The notes below the pieces were generated by a model, which saw only the letters and a program-made list of their open reading frames with translations, did not search any database and had not been told where the DNA came from. From contig NZ_JALGRP010000002.1 of the NCBI RefSeq assembly GCF_022815605.1, positions 346,513 to 410,512 on the forward strand: DNA of 64,000 nt. Direction: 5' to 3'. Both the position numbers and the translations under genes were made by a program. Positions 44,074 through 53,510 of this stretch are shown one piece after another (the first letter of the stretch is position 1; each line of letters opens with the position of its first letter). Origin of the DNA: Microbacterium sp. VKM Ac-2923. Lineage in GTDB: Bacteria; Actinomycetota; Actinomycetes; Actinomycetales; Microbacteriaceae.

Positions 44074-44520
44074 CAACCTCCGCGATTCGCGCAGAGTCAG
44101 CGGCATCCGCGACGAAGCGGGTGAGGCTGCGCAGATCACTGAGGATGTGCACCGCGCCGCGCGCACCGCGCACAACCTCCGCGATTCGCACAAACTCAGG
44201 AGCATCCAGGAAGAAGCGGGTGAGGCTACGCAGATCACTGAGGATGCGCACCTCGCCGCTCTGCGCGCGCCGCGCACAACCTCCGCGATTCGCGCAGAGT
44301 CAGCGGCATCCGCGACGAAGCGGGTGAGGCTACGCAGATCACTGAGGATGTGCACCGCGCCGCGCGCACCCCGCGCGCCCTCCAGATCCGCCGGCCGGGG
44401 CGGTCGCGCGGGTCGCGGTGAGCGCAACCTCCGCGACCTGAACGACCTCAGTCGCCCTCGGGGCGCGAGGCTGAGATTGCGCGGATCACTGAGGTTGTGC
44501 GCGAGCGCCGCCGTCGCGGC
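44074..44520. repeat. Tandem array of about 100-bp units between the sugar porter and tatD
   Basis: The string CAACCTCCGCGA recurs at 44074, 44173, 44277 and 44425. Units one and three are almost identical over about 95 bases; unit two is diverged and unit four degenerate. Each unit ends with GCAGATCACTGAGG or GCGGATCACTGAGG. The whole 593-base region 44007-44599 has no convincing gene. The units resemble the 141-bp repeat at 63714-64000. Confidence 0.85.
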
Positions 44521-44599
44521 CGGAGCGATCTCGCGCAATCCCGACGACAGCCCGAGTCGTAAATGGGAGGGAGGGCGGACCGCGGGCGCGGGACGCGCG

Positions 44600-45667
44600 T
44601 CAATCCTCGAACGTGCCGTAGACGCGCAGCGTGTTCGCCGCGATCTGCGCGGCGAGCTCGTCGGCATCCATCCCGAGCTCCGCCGCGAGGAACCGCAGCG
44701 TGACCGGAATCAGGTACGGGGCATTCGGACGACCGCGGTACGGCGCGGGCGTCAGGAACGGCGCGTCGGTTTCGACGAGGATGCGATCGAGCGGCGTCAC
44801 GGCGAGGGCGTCGCGGAGGTTCTGGGCGTTCTTGAACGTGACGTTGCCCGCGAACGACAGGTAGTACCCACGGTCGGCGGCGAGGCGCGCCATGTCGGCG
44901 TCGCCGGAGAAGCAGTGGAACACCGTCTTTTCAGGGGCACCGACGCGTTCGAGCGTCTCGAGCACCGCGTCGTGGGCGTCGCGGTCGTGGATCTGCATCG
45001 CGATCCCGTGTTTCTTCGCCAGGGCGATGTGCGCCTCGAAGGAACGCATCTGCGCAGGGATGCCGTCCGCGTCGGTGCGGAAGAAGTCGAGCCCCGTCTC
45101 GCCGATGGCGCGCACCCGCGGCTCGGCGGCCAGCTCGTCGATCACCGCGATCGCGGCATCCAGCTCGCCTGCCCGCTCGTACACGGGGGCCTCGTTGGGG
45201 TGGATCGCCACCGCCGCGAGCACGCGGGCCTGCGTGCGCGCCGCCCACGCCGACCAGCGCGAGGAGTCGACATCTCCACCCGCCTGCACCACCCCGTGCA
45301 CCCCCACCGCGAGAGCGCGTTCGAGCTGCTCGTGGAGCGAGAGACCGGTGTCGCCGTCTTCGATCTCGAGGTGCGTGTGATTGTCGTAGACCGGGATGCC
45401 GAGCGGCTCCGGCGCGGGCGGGTAGCTGACGTCGCGACGGCCGTCCACTGACCGCTCGCGCACGTACTGGCTGGGGTCGGCGGCGTCGACCGTGCCGCGG
45501 GGGCGCTCGACGGGGGTGGAACCGGCGGTCGGCCCCGTGGCCGGGCCGTGCTCGGAGGCGGACCCTTCGACGGGCTCAGGGACCGCCTGCGCTGCTATGC
45601 CAGGACCCGGACTATTCCCGGCAGCCGCGCCGGACGCCCTGGCCGGCTCCGGTGTCACGGGCGTCAC
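44600..45667 (-). CDS. tatD: TatD-family metal-dependent DNase with long N-terminal linker
   Basis: About 355 residues from GTG 45667, which overlaps the metG stop (GTGA). The TatD barrel starts near residue 90: YDNHTHLE metal site, IGETGLDFF, FHCFSGDADMARL, NVTFKNAQNLRD and ETDAPFLTPAPYRGRPN. Homologues are 3'-5' exonucleases or D-aminoacyl-tRNA-type hydrolases. The first 90 residues are low-complexity and include AVPEPVEGSA, encoded by a palindromic repeat at 45563-45583. A start at a downstream GTG within YVRERSVDG is possible. Confidence 0.9.
   Translation of the reverse strand: MTPVTPEPARASGAAAGNSPGPGIAAQAVPEPVEGSASEHGPATGPTAGSTPVERPRGTVDAADPSQYVRERSVDGRRDVSYPPAPEPLGIPVYDNHTHLEIEDGDTGLSLHEQLERALAVGVHGVVQAGGDVDSSRWSAWAARTQARVLAAVAIHPNEAPVYERAGELDAAIAVIDELAAEPRVRAIGETGLDFFRTDADGIPAQMRSFEAHIALAKKHGIAMQIHDRDAHDAVLETLERVGAPEKTVFHCFSGDADMARLAADRGYYLSFAGNVTFKNAQNLRDALAVTPLDRILVETDAPFLTPAPYRGRPNAPYLIPVTLRFLAAELGMDADELAAQIAANTLRVYGTFED
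45563..45583. repeat. Dispersed CCTTCGAC-GGGCTCAGG palindromic element inside tatD
   Basis: This element matches a short interspersed palindrome (complement GTCCCTGAGC...GTCGAAGGG) that I know to be common in Micrococcales intergenic regions. Here it sits in frame in the tatD linker and encodes VPEPVEG. It is the only copy seen in the window. Confidence 0.6.
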
Positions 45668-47238
45668 GCCTGCTCGACGCGCGGGAACAGCGGCGTGAGA
45701 GCGCTGACCGTCGACCCGGGACGCAGCGCACCCCACGCCCCGGCCTCGCGCAGCGGCTGATCGACCAGGCGACCGAGGCTCTCGGCCGCGCCGAGCGCGA
45801 TCCACAACTTCTCGGTCGAGGCGGGCATGACCGGCGACAGCAGCACCGCCAGGGCACGAAGCCCCTCGGCCGCCGTGTAGAGGACCGTACCGAGGCGCTC
45901 GCGGTTGGCCTCGTCTTTGGCGAGGGCCCACGGCTCGTTCTCGGTGATGTAGCCGTTGAGGGCGTCGACGATGGTCCAGATGGCGGCGATCGCCTCATCG
46001 ATGCGGAAGCGCTCGACGGCTGCGTCGGCGGCCGCCGCGGCATCCGCCACGATCTTCTGGATCGCCAGATCGCCCTCGGCGTAGGTGCCGGCCGACGGCA
46101 CGACCCCGTCGAAGTACTTCTCGATCATCGCGACGCTGCGCGACGCCAGGTTGCCGAAACCGTTGGCGAGCTCGGCCTGGTAGCGGGCCGACAGGTCTTC
46201 CCACGAGAAGGACCCGTCTTGGCCGAAGGCGATGGCGGAGAGGAAGTAGAAGCGGTACGCGTCGGAGCCGAAGACATCGGTGATCTCGGTGGGCGCGATG
46301 CCGGTGAGCTTCGACTTCGACATCTTCTCGCCGCCGACGAGCAGCCACCCGTGGGCGAAGACGCCGCGGGGCACGTCGAGTCCGGCGGCCATGAGCATGG
46401 CCGGCCAGATGACGGCGTGGAAGCGCAGGATGTCTTTACCGACCACGTGGAACGCGGGCCACCGGCGGGCGAACTGCTCGGGGTCGTTGCCGTAGCCGAC
46501 GGCGGTGGCGTAGTTGAGCAGCGCGTCGACCCACACGTAGATGACGTGCGAGGAGTCCCACGGAACCGTGATGCCCCAGTCGAACGCCGAGCGCGAAATC
46601 GAGAGGTCTTTCAGTCCGCTCCGCACGAACGAGACGACCTCGTTGCGCGCCGATTCGGGACGCACGAAGTCGGGCTCGGTCTTGTACAGCTCGAGCAGAC
46701 GGTCCTGGAACTCGCTGAGCTTGAAGAAGTAGTTCTTCTCCTGCAGCAGTTCGAGGGGCTTCGAGTGGATCGCGCACACCTTGAGGCCCTCGAAGGGGCC
46801 GGTGCCGTCGACGATCTCGGCCTCGGGCTTGAACTCCTCGCAGCCGACGCAGTACAGCGCCTCGTATTCGCCCGCGTAGATGTATCCGCGGTCGAAGAGC
46901 GCCTGCACGAACTGCTGCACGCGCTCCTCGTGGCGGGGCTGCGTCGTGCGGATGAAGTCGTCGTTGGCGACGTCGAGCGTCTCGAGAAGTGGGAACCACG
47001 ACTCGGTGACGAGCTTGTCGACCCATTCCTGCGGCGTGACGTTGTTGGCGGCCGCGGCGCGCAGCATCTTCTGGCCGTGCTCGTCGGTGCCCGTCAGCAT
47101 CCAGGTGTCGTCGCCCGCCTGGCGGTGCCAGCGCGCGAGCGTGTCGACGGCGACGGTCGTGTACCCGTGCCCGATGTGGGGCAGATCGCTGGGGTAGTAG
47201 ATCGGCGTCGTGATGTAGAAGGATCGGCCGGAAGTCAC
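45664..47238 (-). CDS. metG: Methionyl-tRNA synthetase
   Basis: A 524-residue class I synthetase. Motifs: YYPSDLPHIGHGYTT containing HIGH near residue 21, a zinc knuckle with CVGCEEFK, WVDALLNYATAVGYG and GEKMSKSKLTG near 305. It lacks the C-terminal tRNA-binding EMAP domain, normal for the shorter forms. Start is leaderless: TAGAAT (47245-47250) ends 6 bases before GTG 47238. tatD is coupled downstream by a GTGA overlap. Confidence 0.97.
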   Translation of the reverse strand: MTSGRSFYITTPIYYPSDLPHIGHGYTTVAVDTLARWHRQAGDDTWMLTGTDEHGQKMLRAAAANNVTPQEWVDKLVTESWFPLLETLDVANDDFIRTTQPRHEERVQQFVQALFDRGYIYAGEYEALYCVGCEEFKPEAEIVDGTGPFEGLKVCAIHSKPLELLQEKNYFFKLSEFQDRLLELYKTEPDFVRPESARNEVVSFVRSGLKDLSISRSAFDWGITVPWDSSHVIYVWVDALLNYATAVGYGNDPEQFARRWPAFHVVGKDILRFHAVIWPAMLMAAGLDVPRGVFAHGWLLVGGEKMSKSKLTGIAPTEITDVFGSDAYRFYFLSAIAFGQDGSFSWEDLSARYQAELANGFGNLASRSVAMIEKYFDGVVPSAGTYAEGDLAIQKIVADAAAAADAAVERFRIDEAIAAIWTIVDALNGYITENEPWALAKDEANRERLGTVLYTAAEGLRALAVLLSPVMPASTEKLWIALGAAESLGRLVDQPLREAGAWGALRPGSTVSALTPLFPRVEQA

Positions 47239-47405
47239 CTCAGGATTCTACGGGGGTGCACCGACACGGCCGACCGTGTGACGCCCCGACCGTGCCGCCG
47301 TCCGGCCGCGCGAGCCGGCGCGAGAGAGGTCATCTTTTGTCGCCGCGGGCGATTCTCGGCGACACTTTCCGACCCCTCGCGCGCGGTGCGGGCCGAGGAC
47401 GGGCA

Positions 47406-48224
47406 TCAGCGCTTGACGGCGAGCCCCGCCTGATACAACTCGCGCGACGAGTGACCGGTCTGCGACGCCACCTCGGCAGCCGCCTCTTTGAGCCGCGTCC
47501 CGGCGCGCACGAGCTCGAGCACCTGGGTCACGGCATCCGGGAACGCCACCTCGCGGGCCTCGGCTCCGCCCACCACGATCGCGATCTCACCGCGCACGCC
47601 CTCGGCGGCCCACGCGGCGAGCTCGGCGAGGGTACCGCGCTTGACCTCTTCGTAGAGCTTGGTCAGCTCGCGGCAGACGGCGGCGGGGCGATCGGCGCCG
47701 AACGCCGAAGCGAGGTCGTCGAGGGTGGATGCCAGTCGCGACGGCGACTCGAAGAACACGAGGGTCCGCTCCTCGGAGGCCAGCTGCGCGAAAGCTCTGC
47801 GGCGCTCCCCGGGCTTGCGACGCGGAAACCCCTCGAACGCGAAGCGATCGGTGGGGAGCCCCGCGACGGCGAGCGCGGTGACGACGGCGCTGGGTCCGGG
47901 AAGGGCGGTGACGGTGACGCCCGCCGCGGCCGCGGCGGCGACGAGACCGAAACCGGGGTCGCTCACCGTGGGCATGCCGGCGTCGCTGAGGACGAGGAGG
48001 TCGTCGTTGCGGGCGAGCTCGACGAGCTCGGCGGCGCGTTCCTTCTCATTGTGATCGTGCAGAGCGATGAGGCGCGGGCGGTTCTCGACGCCGAGACCCG
48101 CGAGAAGGCGCTGGGTGGTGCGGGTGTCTTCGGCGGCGATGACGTGAGCGTTCTCGAGTGCCTCGACCAAGCGCTTCGAGGCGTCGCCGAGGTTACCGAT
48201 CGGCGTCGCCGCGAGGATGATCAC
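47406..48224 (-). CDS. rsmI: 16S rRNA (cytidine1402-2'-O)-methyltransferase
   Basis: A 272-residue SAM-dependent enzyme of the tetrapyrrole methylase fold. Motifs: ILAATPIGNLGDASKRLVEAL, AAEDTRTTQRLL, LSDAGMPTVSDPG, ALPGPSAVVTAL and FEGFPRRKPGERR. GTG 48224 appears leaderless from TAAGGT at 48231-48236. It is divergent from pmt with only 22 bases between start codons, and their -10 boxes overlap. Confidence 0.96.
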   Translation of the reverse strand: MIILAATPIGNLGDASKRLVEALENAHVIAAEDTRTTQRLLAGLGVENRPRLIALHDHNEKERAAELVELARNDDLLVLSDAGMPTVSDPGFGLVAAAAAAGVTVTALPGPSAVVTALAVAGLPTDRFAFEGFPRRKPGERRRAFAQLASEERTLVFFESPSRLASTLDDLASAFGADRPAAVCRELTKLYEEVKRGTLAELAAWAAEGVRGEIAIVVGGAEAREVAFPDAVTQVLELVRAGTRLKEAAAEVASQTGHSSRELYQAGLAVKR

Positions 48225-48230
48225 CGCCCC

Positions 48231-48240
48231 ACCTTATGCT
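48231..48240. promoter_or_regulatory. Overlapping divergent -10 boxes of rsmI and pmt
   Basis: In ACCTTATGCT the minus strand reads TAAGGT (48231-48236) and the plus strand TATGCT (48235-48240). Each ends 6 bases before its start codon (GTG 48224 and GTG 48247). Two leaderless genes therefore share a ten-base promoter core, and their polymerases should exclude each other. Confidence 0.7.
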
Positions 48241-48246
48241 GGGCGC

Positions 48247-49815
48247 GTGAGTACCGCTGTCCCCACTCTGCACCCCGATGGGGAACGCACGCGCCTCGAT
48301 CGGTGGCGCGATGCCCTGCTCGGCGATCCCCGCAGACTGCGTCTGTGGGGCTGGCTCGCGCCCGCCATCGTGACCATCGTCGCCGCGGTGCTGCGCCTGT
48401 TCGATGTGGGCACGCCCCATGCGCTCGTCTTCGACGAGACGTACTACGTGAAGGACTCGTGGAGCCAGTGGGTGCTCGGCTATCCGTCGACGTGGCCCGA
48501 GAACGCCGACGCCAGCTTCACCACGGGCGACACCGACATCTTCACCGGCGTCGGCAGTTACGTGGTGCACCCCCCTCTCGGTCGCATCCTCATCGGCGCG
48601 GGAATGGCGCTGCTCGGACCCGACTCGGCGACGGGCTGGCGGCTGTCGGCCGCCCTCTTCGGCACCGCCACCGTGCTGCTGGTGTACGTCATCGCGCACC
48701 ACCTCACCCGGTCGATCCCCTTCGCCACCGTGGCATCCGGTCTCATCGCCATCGACGGCGTCAGCATCGTCCTCAGCCGCACCGCGCTGCTCGACGTTTT
48801 CCTGACGTTCTTCGTCGTGCTCACTTTCTGGTTCGCCTTGCTCGACCACAAACGCACCGGCGACCGCCTCGACGCGGCCATGGACGAGCTCCCCGGCCCC
48901 AACACGTGGGGTCCGCTGCTGTGGGACCGCCCGTGGCTCCTGGCGGCCGGCGCCGCCGCGGGGGCCGCCACCGCGGTGAAGTGGTCGGGGTTGTACCTGA
49001 TCGCCGCGATCGGCATCTACGTCGTCGTCACCGATGCCCTCGCCCGCCGCCGCGTCGGGATCGTGCAGTGGCCGATGGATGCCGTGCGCCAGGGCCTCAT
49101 CTCGTTCGTGCTGATCGTGCCGGTCTCCATCGTCGTGTATCTGACGAGCTGGTCGGGCTGGCTGTTCACCACCGGCGGCTACATGCGCGGCAGCGAAGGG
49201 ATGGGCACGGGTCTACTGGCCTTCCTTCCCGTGCCGCTGCAGAACCTGTGGGCGTACCACCAGTCGATGTACGGCTTCCACGTCGGTCTCGTCACCCCGC
49301 ACAGCTACGCCAGCCCCGCGTGGCAGTGGCCGCTGCTGATCCGCCCCACGTCGATGTATTGGCACCAGGACGACTTCGGCGTGAACGGCTGCGCGCTGCC
49401 GAACGGCTGCACGGAGGCGATCGCGAGCAACGCCAACCCCCTCATCTGGTGGGCCGGGATCGCGGCATCCGTGTATCTGCTCGTGAGGTTCGTGATGGTC
49501 CGCGACTGGCGCTTCGCGCTGGTGCTGACCGGCCTCGCCTGCACCTACCTGCCGTGGTTGCTGTACCCCGAGCGCACGATCTTCCAGTTCTACACGGTGG
49601 CGATGGTGCCGTTCCTCGTGCTGGCCCTCGCCTTCGCGCTGCAGGACGTCGGCCGAGGGGTAGGCGGGCTCTCGCGCGCCACGGGTCAGGTGATCGTGGC
49701 GGTTTTCCTCGTCGTGTGCGTCGCTATCTCGGCGTTCTGGTATCCGGTGTGGGCGGGCCTTCCCGTCTCATACGAGTTCTGGCGGCTGCACAACTGGCTG
49801 CCCAGCTGGATCTGA
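48247..49815 (+). CDS. pmt: Dolichyl/polyprenyl-phosphate-mannose--protein mannosyltransferase (GT39)
   Basis: A 522-residue multi-pass membrane enzyme that transfers mannose from polyprenyl-phosphate-mannose to Ser/Thr of exported proteins. The catalytic loop after helix 1 contains LVFDETYYVKDSWSQW with the acidic residue, and HPPLGRILIGAG is the PMT hallmark. About 10 helices follow, with SGLYLIAAIGIYVV and the C-terminal PERTIFQFYTVAMVPFLVLALAFAL. Leaderless GTG 48247. The orthologue in mycobacteria also lies beside rsmI. The ATPase gene follows after one base. Confidence 0.95.
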   Translation: MSTAVPTLHPDGERTRLDRWRDALLGDPRRLRLWGWLAPAIVTIVAAVLRLFDVGTPHALVFDETYYVKDSWSQWVLGYPSTWPENADASFTTGDTDIFTGVGSYVVHPPLGRILIGAGMALLGPDSATGWRLSAALFGTATVLLVYVIAHHLTRSIPFATVASGLIAIDGVSIVLSRTALLDVFLTFFVVLTFWFALLDHKRTGDRLDAAMDELPGPNTWGPLLWDRPWLLAAGAAAGAATAVKWSGLYLIAAIGIYVVVTDALARRRVGIVQWPMDAVRQGLISFVLIVPVSIVVYLTSWSGWLFTTGGYMRGSEGMGTGLLAFLPVPLQNLWAYHQSMYGFHVGLVTPHSYASPAWQWPLLIRPTSMYWHQDDFGVNGCALPNGCTEAIASNANPLIWWAGIAASVYLLVRFVMVRDWRFALVLTGLACTYLPWLLYPERTIFQFYTVAMVPFLVLALAFALQDVGRGVGGLSRATGQVIVAVFLVVCVAISAFWYPVWAGLPVSYEFWRLHNWLPSWI

Positions 49816-49816
49816 C

Positions 49817-50578
49817 ATGTCGCGCGGTGACACCTGGCTCCACGACCCGCGGCCGATCCAGCGCGTCAAAGTGCTCCGCGACGCGCCCGTCGACCCGCAG
49901 GTGTGGCCGGCCGACATCCCCGCCGTAGCTCACTTCCTCGACGTCGCGCGCGGCGACGGCTGGGAGTTCGGCGCAGGTGTGACCTTCCTCGTCGGGGAGA
50001 ACGGCTCGGGCAAGTCGACACTCATCGAGGGCATCGCCGAGGCGTACGGCCTGCCCGCGGAGGGCGGTTCGACGAACGGTGGCGGCGAGACGCGCCGCAC
50101 CGAGAGCCCGCTCGGCGAGTGGCTGCGCGTCGAACGCAGCCCCCGCGCCCCGCGATGGGGCTTCTTCCTGCGCGCCGAGACGATGCACAGCTACTACTCG
50201 TGGCGGGACGACCTGCCCGACGCCCCGCCGAGCCTGCACCCGATGAGCCACGGCGAGTCATTCAACGCGCTGCTCGACGAAGCGCTCGACCATCCCCACT
50301 ACGTCGCGGGGCTCGCGTGCCTCGACGAGCCCGAGGCGGCGCTGTCGTTCTCGTCGACGCTGCGCTGGTTGGCATCCCTCGACCGCATGCGCTCGCGCGG
50401 CACGCAGGTGATCTGCGCCACCCACTCCCCCGTGCTGGCGGCGCTGCCCGGGGCGACGATCCTCGAGCTCGGCGAGTGGGGCATCCGCGAGAGCGCGTGG
50501 GAGGACCTCGAGGTGGTGCGGTTGCAGCGCGGGTTCCTGGAGGCGCCGGGGCGGTACTTGCGGCACTTGCTGGACTGA
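49817..50578 (+). CDS. AAA-family ATPase (ABC-like, DUF-type predicted ATPase)
   Basis: A 253-residue soluble ATPase. Walker A GENGSGKSTLIEGIAEAYG near residue 59; a compressed signature region SHGESFNALLDEAL near 138; Walker B ACLDEPEAALSF near 160; and the switch histidine in ICATHSPVLAALPG. The fold is that of SMC/RecF-like predicted ATPases without a long coiled coil. It starts one base after the pmt stop, so it is coupled. Function unknown; related proteins occur near many unrelated operons. Confidence 0.85.
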   Translation: MSRGDTWLHDPRPIQRVKVLRDAPVDPQVWPADIPAVAHFLDVARGDGWEFGAGVTFLVGENGSGKSTLIEGIAEAYGLPAEGGSTNGGGETRRTESPLGEWLRVERSPRAPRWGFFLRAETMHSYYSWRDDLPDAPPSLHPMSHGESFNALLDEALDHPHYVAGLACLDEPEAALSFSSTLRWLASLDRMRSRGTQVICATHSPVLAALPGATILELGEWGIRESAWEDLEVVRLQRGFLEAPGRYLRHLLD

Positions 50579-50627
50579 AGGCGGCGCGGGGCGGCACAGG
50601 GGCGACGTGGAGGCGGCGGGGATGTGC

Positions 50628-50694
50628 CGAGAAACGCGATGCGCAAGGAGAAACGCCTCGACGCGTTGTTTCACCGCGCGGATGCCGTTTCTCG
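50628..50694. repeat. Inverted repeat CGAGAAACG in the ATPase/YyaL intergenic region
   Basis: CGAGAAACG (50628-50636) and CGTTTCTCG (50686-50694) are perfect complements, with a further GGAGAAACG at 50648. The rest of 50579-50788 holds no gene. It lies between convergent genes and could form a long-loop hairpin or be a dispersed repeat. Confidence 0.5.
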
Positions 50695-50788
50695 ACAGAG
50701 GTGCTGACCACGGCGCGGATGCCGCGGATGCGGGCTGTGGCGGGACGTGCGTGTCGCGCGGGGGGCGACGAGCCTCGGCGCCGCGGCG

Positions 50789-52606
50789 TCAGACGAGCGC
50801 GGCCGGATCCGTCGTCGGCAAGGCACACGTGAACGCGCGGCAGTCGTACGCCGTCGCCTCACCGCGCAGCGCGACCTTGCCCTCGAACAACTCGAAGCCC
50901 GCCGCGGCGAACGCGACGGCCTGAGACGGCGACACCACTGCGACCACGTCGGCGGCGACCCGGCGGGCGGCGTCGGCGATCTCGGCATCGGGCTCCCCGA
51001 CCACGACGACCTGACGGGGCGCCGACGCCAGCCCCACCGCGACATCGAGGATCGCACCGTGCGCGAGAGGTGTGGCCAGCGCCGTCTCCGTCGCAGCGCG
51101 AACGAGCGCGAGAGCGGCCGCACGGTACCGCTCCCCCGCCCCCAGGCGCCAGAGGTCGAGGGCGGCCGCGGCGAACACCGACGGCCCCGAGGGCGACGCG
51201 CCGTCACTGGGCACGCCCTGGGCCTGCATGCCCTGAGCGACGAGCACCGGATCGCCGCCGCCGGGCGGGTGGATGCCGTCGTCGCCGAGGCAGAGGTCGA
51301 CGAGCGCCCGCGCCCGCTCGGCGTAGGCGACTTCGCCGGTCGCGCGCGCAAGGGCGATGAGACCCCGAGCGAGTCCGCCGTAGTCCTCGAGCGTCGCGGG
51401 GGCGGCGGAGCGGATCTCGTCGAGCGAGGCGCGGCGGAGGGTTCCGTCGTCGGCCATGTTGCTCTCGAGCACGGCGTCGGCGGCCCAGCGCGCGGCCTCG
51501 AGGAAGCGCGGGTCGGTGCGGGTTCCGGCGGCGGCGAGCGCGGCGATCGCGTGGCCGTTCCACCCGGTCACGACCTTGGCATCCAGGGCCGGGGGCGTCA
51601 GCGTGGACCGATCCGTCGCGCGGTAATACCCGCCCTCGTTGCGAACGCCGTCGATGATCGACTCGGAGTCCTGGGCTGCCGCGATCCCGCCGGACGGCAG
51701 CTGCAGCACGTCGACGAGGAACCGCGCGGCGTCGATCGCGGTGGCGTCGTCGCCGGCGGCGAGAGCGACCTCGACGAGACCCGCGTTGTCGGTGAGCATG
51801 CGCTCGTAGTGCGGCACGCTCCAGTCGCGGCGGGTGGCGTAACGGAAGAAGCCGCGCTCGACGGTGTCGTGGAGGTCGGAGCCGGCCATGGCCCGCAACG
51901 CACGGGATGCCACGGCTGCGGCATCCGGGGCCTCCGGGGCCAGCGCGGGGTGCTGGAGGAATCGCAGGACGGGGGTGTTCGGGAACTTCGGCGTCTCGAA
52001 GGCCGGGCCCGCGGCGAAGCCGGCGTACTCCCGATCCTCGCGCGCGGCGACGGTGCGCGCGGCGGCCGCGAGCTGCGCGAGAGACGGGGGCGCATCGGCC
52101 GGGGCGGTTGCGGCGGCCGCCAGCGCGTCGCGCAGCGAGGATCCTGTGGCATCCACGTCGCTCCGCCGCTCGGTCCACGCCTCCCGGACCGCGGCGAGCA
52201 CCTGACGGAACGAGGGCTGGGGCGGGCGCGGCGCGGGCGGGAAATACGTGCCGGCGTAGAACACGCGACCCTGGGGCGAGACGAAGACCGTCAGCGGCCA
52301 CCCGAGGTGCGGGGTGAAGGCGGACGCGGCGTCGAGGTAGGCGGCATCCACATCGGGATGCTCCTCGCGGTCGACCTTGATCGCGACGAAGCCGTCGTCG
52401 AGGATCGCCGCAACCTCGGGGTCTTGGAACGACTCCCGCGCCATCACGTGGCACCAGTGGCAGGTGCTGTAACCGATCGAGACCATCACGGGGACGTCTC
52501 GCTCGGCCGCGAGCGCGAACGCCTCGGCCCCCCACGGGAACCACGCGACGGGATTGTCGGCGTGGGCCCGGAGGTAGGGGCTCGAGGCGTTCGCGAGGCG
52601 GTTCAT
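50789..52606 (-). CDS. Thioredoxin-domain (DUF255/YyaL) protein
   Basis: A 605-residue protein. The N-terminal DUF255 thioredoxin-like domain begins [25 protein letters not shown] and contains STCHWCHVM near residue 50 (CxxC) and [12 protein letters not shown]. The remainder is an alpha/alpha-barrel like N-acylglucosamine 2-epimerase, with [12 protein letters not shown]. Homologues (YyaL, human SPATA20) have no settled biochemical function. AAGG precedes the ATG. It follows the aldo/keto reductase gene by 15 bases on the same strand. Confidence 0.92.
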   Translation of the reverse strand: MNRLANASSPYLRAHADNPVAWFPWGAEAFALAAERDVPVMVSIGYSTCHWCHVMARESFQDPEVAAILDDGFVAIKVDREEHPDVDAAYLDAASAFTPHLGWPLTVFVSPQGRVFYAGTYFPPAPRPPQPSFRQVLAAVREAWTERRSDVDATGSSLRDALAAAATAPADAPPSLAQLAAAARTVAAREDREYAGFAAGPAFETPKFPNTPVLRFLQHPALAPEAPDAAAVASRALRAMAGSDLHDTVERGFFRYATRRDWSVPHYERMLTDNAGLVEVALAAGDDATAIDAARFLVDVLQLPSGGIAAAQDSESIIDGVRNEGGYYRATDRSTLTPPALDAKVVTGWNGHAIAALAAAGTRTDPRFLEAARWAADAVLESNMADDGTLRRASLDEIRSAAPATLEDYGGLARGLIALARATGEVAYAERARALVDLCLGDDGIHPPGGGDPVLVAQGMQAQGVPSDGASPSGPSVFAAAALDLWRLGAGERYRAAALALVRAATETALATPLAHGAILDVAVGLASAPRQVVVVGEPDAEIADAARRVAADVVAVVSPSQAVAFAAAGFELFEGKVALRGEATAYDCRAFTCALPTTDPAALV

Positions 52607-52621
52607 GCGCGCCTTGTCAGA

Positions 52622-53467
<846 letters not shown>

Positions 53468-53510
53468 CTAGGAGAATCGATTCGGAGCGGCTTCGGGGTT
53501 GACGCGCCGG

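Noticed and set aside
44074..44520. CRISPR-like array
   Set aside because: Units are about 100 bases or more, vary in length and are similar throughout, with no short repeat and unique spacer pattern and no cas genes nearby.
43661..45451. Plus-strand frame through the repeat array with helical-looking repeats (NLRDS...ITED)
   Set aside because: There is no start with a ribosome site in the array, the frame begins inside the sugar porter gene and ends opposite tatD, and the repeats follow DNA periodicity rather than a constant protein period.
47338..47364. Hairpin TGTCGCCG/CGGCGACA between rsmI and metG as a terminator
   Set aside because: In the direction of rsmI transcription the hairpin is followed by AAAAG rather than U residues, and it lies 42 bases after the stop. 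The evidence is too weak to list.
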